This document shows positions 60,062-64,000 of a DNA stretch of 64,000 nucleotides, piece by piece. A program made the position numbers and the translations under genes. Each line of letters begins with the position of its first letter. Position 1 is the stretch's first letter. Below the pieces are notes generated by a model that was not told the origin of the DNA, searched no databases, and saw only the letters and a program-made list of their open reading frames with translations. The stretch is from JAFDVL01 sp043783625 (GTDB lineage: Bacteria > Acidobacteriota > Blastocatellia > RBC074), in NCBI GenBank assembly GCA_043783625.1, contig JAYVZE010000148.1:6451-70450 (forward strand). Direction: 5' to 3'.

Positions 60062-61780
60062 ATGCAAATGCGACAAAATCCAGCTTGGGCATCACGCCTT
60101 GCTTCATTTCGATTTCAGATAGGGGTAGGAACTTTTGCGCTCTTATTCGCTATCTTTACAATGGCGAATGTGTCGTATTTTAGCCTCACCAAGATGCAAA
60201 AGCTGAACCAATCCAGTTTGCAAATAAGTGAATCGCTGGAGCAGCTTTATCTCATAGACAAAAAGATTTCCGATGATACGAATCTTACGAAGTTCCGGTC
60301 AAATGTGAATGAGCTTCTCAGCAATGATTTAATTAAGCTGAATCAGCTAATCGCCAATCAGGAAATTCTGACACAGATACGTTCTCTGTCGGAACGCTCC
60401 AGCTCTCCCACCGATGTGAACGCATTGCGTAGCCAGCTCAAGGAGTTGATAAGCTCACAACAAAAATTAATCCTCAAAAACCACTCTGAATCTGAATCTT
60501 TATTTCAATTTTCAATTATTGTATTTCTAGGTCTTTGTGTTTTCGTCAGTTTTTCAGTCATTGCCTTTAGCCGCAAATTATCACGAAGTATAACTGCCCC
60601 TGTTCAACAGATGCTTCTCTCGGCGGAGCGGCTTTCGTTAGGTGACATCGCTCCTCGTGTCGAAGAAAGTGGAAATAATGAATTAAGCGATCTTGCTCGT
60701 GCTTTTAATCAAATGACTGAAAAGATGTCTGAGCGGCAATCAGCAACTCTTTCACGTAATCGAGAACTTGATGAGCTGTACTACTTTCACACTATGCTGC
60801 AAACCAGCGAGTCAGAAATAGAAGTTCATCGTGCATTATTGCAAAAAGTAAAATCTTATAATTTATCTCAGGCTCTGATCTTTGATTGGGATACCCATCA
60901 GAGTACTTTGCGGGTCGTTGCTACACTCTATCCCTTACCTGAAAAAAAATCTGACGGAACCGTACACAATTATCAAATTCCAATGTGCAGGGTGGTTCGT
61001 GCCGGACGTGAAATAGTTCTTCACGATTTGAGTGAAGACCTTATTTGTAATGAATGTCATTTTGGTCAACAACGTGGTTCGGCATTTTGTGTACCAATTA
61101 TTTCCAGTGGTAAACCTATTGGGGCACTTCATCTTATTAGTGCCGAACTTGATTATTGGAATACCGAATGCCAAAAATTCGTCAAAGCTTTAGTAGATCA
61201 GTCAGCCTCTGCTATCAATAATTTACGCAACATGGAGTTATTACGTGGACGCGCTTTAATGGATGAACAAACACAAGTTCATAATCGCCGTTATTTAGAT
61301 GATTACCTTCGTAAACAGCTCGCCGTAGCCGAACGTCAACAACGCCCTCTTTGCGTCATGATGCTGGATATAGATCATTTCAAGCGGTTTAACGACACTT
61401 ATGGCCATGAATCCGGTGATATTGTCTTACGACAATTTGCGCAGGCAATTAAATCGGCCTTGCGCGAAGGTGAATTAATTGCTCGTTATGGTGGTGAGGA
61501 ATTTACTGTCATCATGCATGGTACGGCGCGTGAGGCGCTAACTTTGGCTGAAAGATTACGCCGTGCTATCGCCGCCCTCTCCTTCAAACAATTTACCAAT
61601 AATGGTGAAGAAGTCCGTATTACAATGAGTATCGGTATCGCTGAATTTCCGACCAGTGGCATTTCGCTTGAACAGGTTCTTAAAGCGGCGGATCTTGCAC
61701 TTTACCAAGCTAAAGATTCAGGACGTAATTGCGTCAGAGTTGCTACAAGAACTATGTTAGCTGTGCGTGCTGCTCGCTGA
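60062..61780 (+). CDS. Diguanylate cyclase with HAMP and GAF domains
   Basis: The start is uncertain; ATG at 60062 is used, with TTG at 60032 and ATG at 60068 as alternatives. The protein of about 572 residues has a short N-terminus, a first transmembrane helix (IGVGTFALLFAIFTMANVSY), a periplasmic helical region of about 110 residues, a second helix (FSIIVFLGLCVFVSFSVIAF), a HAMP domain, a GAF domain (about 260-390) with a CNECHF motif, and a GGDEF domain with the active site RYGGEEFTV near residue 475. It makes cyclic-di-GMP in response to an envelope or GAF signal. Confidence 0.92.
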   Translation: MQMRQNPAWASRLASFRFQIGVGTFALLFAIFTMANVSYFSLTKMQKLNQSSLQISESLEQLYLIDKKISDDTNLTKFRSNVNELLSNDLIKLNQLIANQEILTQIRSLSERSSSPTDVNALRSQLKELISSQQKLILKNHSESESLFQFSIIVFLGLCVFVSFSVIAFSRKLSRSITAPVQQMLLSAERLSLGDIAPRVEESGNNELSDLARAFNQMTEKMSERQSATLSRNRELDELYYFHTMLQTSESEIEVHRALLQKVKSYNLSQALIFDWDTHQSTLRVVATLYPLPEKKSDGTVHNYQIPMCRVVRAGREIVLHDLSEDLICNECHFGQQRGSAFCVPIISSGKPIGALHLISAELDYWNTECQKFVKALVDQSASAINNLRNMELLRGRALMDEQTQVHNRRYLDDYLRKQLAVAERQQRPLCVMMLDIDHFKRFNDTYGHESGDIVLRQFAQAIKSALREGELIARYGGEEFTVIMHGTAREALTLAERLRRAIAALSFKQFTNNGEEVRITMSIGIAEFPTSGISLEQVLKAADLALYQAKDSGRNCVRVATRTMLAVRAAR

Positions 61781-62087
61781 GTAGCTTGTTACGTTATCTT
61801 TCTACCAAAGATCAAGCCTTTTACATTTTCTTCAAGAACCAATGATCCTTTCATAAAACGAAATACCCTATTGTGATTATTCAACCGTTTTCACTTTGAA
61901 TCTCTGCTTCTTTTAGCCACTCGCCTAAAATTGGTAAGGCTTCGTCCTTGAGAAGATTTTCTGCTTTTTGTCACCCTGTCCAATTAACAGTATAGACTCT
62001 GATTATTGATTTTTCAGCTTTTGGGCAAGTCCTCTCTTCATTGTTGGGCAGATGCTGCCTAAGTTTTAATAAGTAGTCAATCACAAT
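61781..62087. other. Intergenic region before the IS630 element
   Basis: About 300 bases with no coding frame or clear RNA signal. Short AT-rich stretches occur, and the sequence ends at the TA target site of the IS element at 62088-62089. Confidence 0.5.
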
Positions 62088-62605
62088 TAAGTTAGACTGT
62101 GGTTGAACTTTGAAAAATGTATTCTCAGACTTCTGCCAAATTCATTTAAGGCTTGTTTGACGGAATATTGCAGACGCTCTTTGTCTTCGTAATCAGTCGG
62201 GGCAAGCCATTCGTATTTCAATTTTCGCCACACGGTTTCGGCAATGTTCAGATGCGGCGAATAAGTCGGCAAATAAAAGATGAATAACCCTCTTTGTTGC
62301 CAATACTCAAGTCGTTCGCGCACTTCTTTGCCGGTGTGAATTCGGGCGTTATCCAAAACCGTAACGGTCAATTTCGAGAGCGAAAACGAAAATCTTTCTA
62401 ATTGTTCCGCCACAAAATCTGCGGTGATGGCGTTGTCGCTCGTGGCAATCCAACTTTTATTGTTTCTCGTAAATAACCCGAAACAATTAACTCCTTTGCC
62501 TTTCGCTGTTGGCAGGGAAACTTCTTCGTCCCGAAATTGCCAACCGTATGGCACATTCGGTTCTAACTTGACGCCCGCTTCATCGCCGTAATAAATATCT
62601 ATCAA
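62087..62605 (-). CDS. IS630 transposase, DDE catalytic part (frame-disrupted)
   Basis: The 172-residue frame contains IDIYYGDEAGVKLEP with the first catalytic aspartate (GDEAG), VLDNARIHTGKEV with the second (LDNARIH), and TYSPHLNIAETVWRKLKYE with the final glutamate (SPHLNIAE), the DDE triad of IS630 transposases. The stop codon overlaps the left TA site. The protein cannot be made without two frame changes from the upstream HTH frame. The M at 62605 is a TTG and not a real start. Confidence 0.85.
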   Translation of the reverse strand: MIDIYYGDEAGVKLEPNVPYGWQFRDEEVSLPTAKGKGVNCFGLFTRNNKSWIATSDNAITADFVAEQLERFSFSLSKLTVTVLDNARIHTGKEVRERLEYWQQRGLFIFYLPTYSPHLNIAETVWRKLKYEWLAPTDYEDKERLQYSVKQALNEFGRSLRIHFSKFNHSLT

Positions 62606-63128
62606 ACCTGCTTCGCTTAATTTCTCAAACTCGCTAACACCTCTTGTTTCAGTTGATACACTTCTTCATTCGGTTTGCCTTTTAACCTTTTTCTAATTCG
62701 TTTATAGCGGCCGTCGTTTTTTTCAGAAATCTCTTCAGCGAATTCATTGAAAACTCTTTGCCAAGACTTTTCTCTAATTCAGCTTTGGCCACCGAAATCC
62801 GTTGCCGGTTGGCTTTGACTGCTTTTTTAACTTGCTCTAGATCAACCTCTTTCAGAATCGTTTTGCGTCCACGTCCGGCACGCGTTTGCAATCCTTTAAT
62901 CCCTTCGGTTTCGTAGCGTTTAGTCCAATTGTTGACCACCATCTCGCAACAGCCTAAGATACTTTCGATTTCCAACGAAGTCCGTTTCTCGCTTTTTAAG
63001 AGAATCATCTGACATCTTTGTCGAAATGAATGCCTTTGGCCCTTTTTATACCCGGTTTCAAGTTCTATTCGTTGCTCTTTGGTTAGTTCTATGACTTTTA
63101 TTTTTCCCATCTCCATAATAGTCTAACC
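62090..63128 (-). mobile_element. IS630-family insertion sequence, frame-disrupted
   Basis: The element of about 1,039 bp is bounded by TA at 62088-62089 and 63129-63130, as expected for the TA duplication of IS630/Tc1 elements. The ends share the core GTTAGACT in inverted orientation (62091-62098 and 63120-63127). Two open frames encode the N-terminal HTH part and the DDE catalytic part, which normally form one protein by a -1 frameshift at the A7 run near 62717. An additional frame change near 62625 (GCGAGTTTGAG) is needed to reach the catalytic frame, so this copy is probably inactive. Confidence 0.85.
62682..63116 (-). CDS. IS630 transposase, N-terminal helix-turn-helix part
   Basis: The 144-residue frame begins 12 bases from the right end of the element and encodes two helix-turn-helix units: RQRCQMILLKSEKRTSLEIE with ILGCCEMVVNNWTKRYE, then RQRISVAKAELEKSLGKEF. 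At its end the sequence FLKK-TTAAIN is read past a run of seven A residues; a -1 slip there gives FLKKNDGRYKRIRKRLKGK, the natural continuation of IS630 transposases, so programmed frameshifting at the A7 site is expected. Confidence 0.85.
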   Translation of the reverse strand: MEMGKIKVIELTKEQRIELETGYKKGQRHSFRQRCQMILLKSEKRTSLEIESILGCCEMVVNNWTKRYETEGIKGLQTRAGRGRKTILKEVDLEQVKKAVKANRQRISVAKAELEKSLGKEFSMNSLKRFLKKTTAAINELEKG

Positions 63129-63367
63129 TATTTTTGGTTTATTACTTACCTGTATAAGATGCAGACAAAAGAACCGATCTGTTGGTATGCAGAGAAATAT
63201 ATATTTGGCTTATTTTATACACGTTAATGGTATTAGCATCGTGAATAAATCATCTTTTGTGATTGGGTAGCAATGTTTGCTCCAACAGTTTTTTGAGATT
63301 GTAGTTGTTGATGCCTTTCTCATTATTCTATATTCTGTAGCCAAACATTAATTACATCCCCAAACAG

Positions 63368-63405
63368 AAAAAACCGCTTTACTATTTCTAGTAAAGCGGT
63401 TTTTA
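63368..63405 (-). terminator. rRNA operon terminator
   Basis: AAAAACCGCTTTAC (63369-63382) pairs perfectly with 63391-63404 over an 8-base loop; read on the minus strand a T-tract follows. It lies just after the 5S gene. Confidence 0.9.
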
Positions 63406-63415
63406 AAGATTTAAT

Positions 63416-63532
<117 letters not shown>

Positions 63533-63605
63533 AACTTATAAAATTGAATAGTTCTTTAGATTTCGCGCAAGTGCTGTGACTTGAACAAAGTTGCTCTGAG
63601 CAAAC

Positions 63606-64000
<395 letters not shown>

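Overview
The window looks like a chromosomal segment of an acidobacterium, most likely class Blastocatellia. That placement is an inference from gene content: an ECF sigma factor of the large acidobacterial/planctomycete type, a Ser/Thr kinase fused to a long WD40 domain, a DUF4388-J-TPR protein, XisH/XisI, and many intergenic palindromes of about 20-30 bp arms. There is no phage, plasmid or CRISPR signature. One rRNA operon end (23S 3' part, 5S) enters from the right edge on the minus strand.

Layout. 1-6.6 kb: start of an HtrA-like protease, a lipA-ferredoxin-DUF4431 operon, an ECF sigma factor, small secreted proteins and a xisH/xisI pair. 7-31 kb: mostly core genes, namely STPK-WD40, uvrB, DUF2203/HD-GYP, nurA, pgm, acnA, a AAA ATPase, a sialidase-like protein, a Tat-exported sugar isomerase-like protein, tlyA, a nucleotide-sugar dehydrogenase, a HAD phosphatase, a cyclophilin, a BON protein, nadA with a palindromic operator, and a metallophosphoesterase. 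31.6-34 kb: a radical SAM protein and a CNT nucleoside transporter. 34-43.9 kb: a defence island with an SNF2 ATPase, a DUF262/DUF1524 protein and a type III Mod methyltransferase in one minus-strand operon, followed by a type III Res helicase-nuclease, with a plus-strand VapBC-like pair and a palindromic repeat lodged between mod and res. 44.1-48.6 kb: tRNA-Arg(TCT), DUF4388-J-TPR plus HD-GYP, a DUF4160/DUF2442 pair with a decayed partial copy of its start, and a DNA-adenine-methylase-like protein that has lost its catalytic motifs. 48.7-56.9 kb: a tightly packed plus-strand operon (DUF4127, permease, hydantoinase A-like, secreted protein, HExxH protein, BadF-type kinase, NanE), probably for uptake and breakdown of an amino sugar or its derivative. 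57-61.8 kb: a compact ClpC-like unfoldase, an O-antigen ligase and a HAMP-GAF-GGDEF diguanylate cyclase. 62-64 kb: a frameshifted IS630 copy, the rrn terminator, 5S and 23S.

The points most worth a second look are the four-enzyme restriction island split by a toxin-antitoxin pair, the DNA-methylase-like pseudoenzyme, the amino-sugar operon with its unexplained members, the compact unfoldase carrying an IGF loop, the nadA operator, and the family of intergenic palindromes, two of which are clearly copies of one element.
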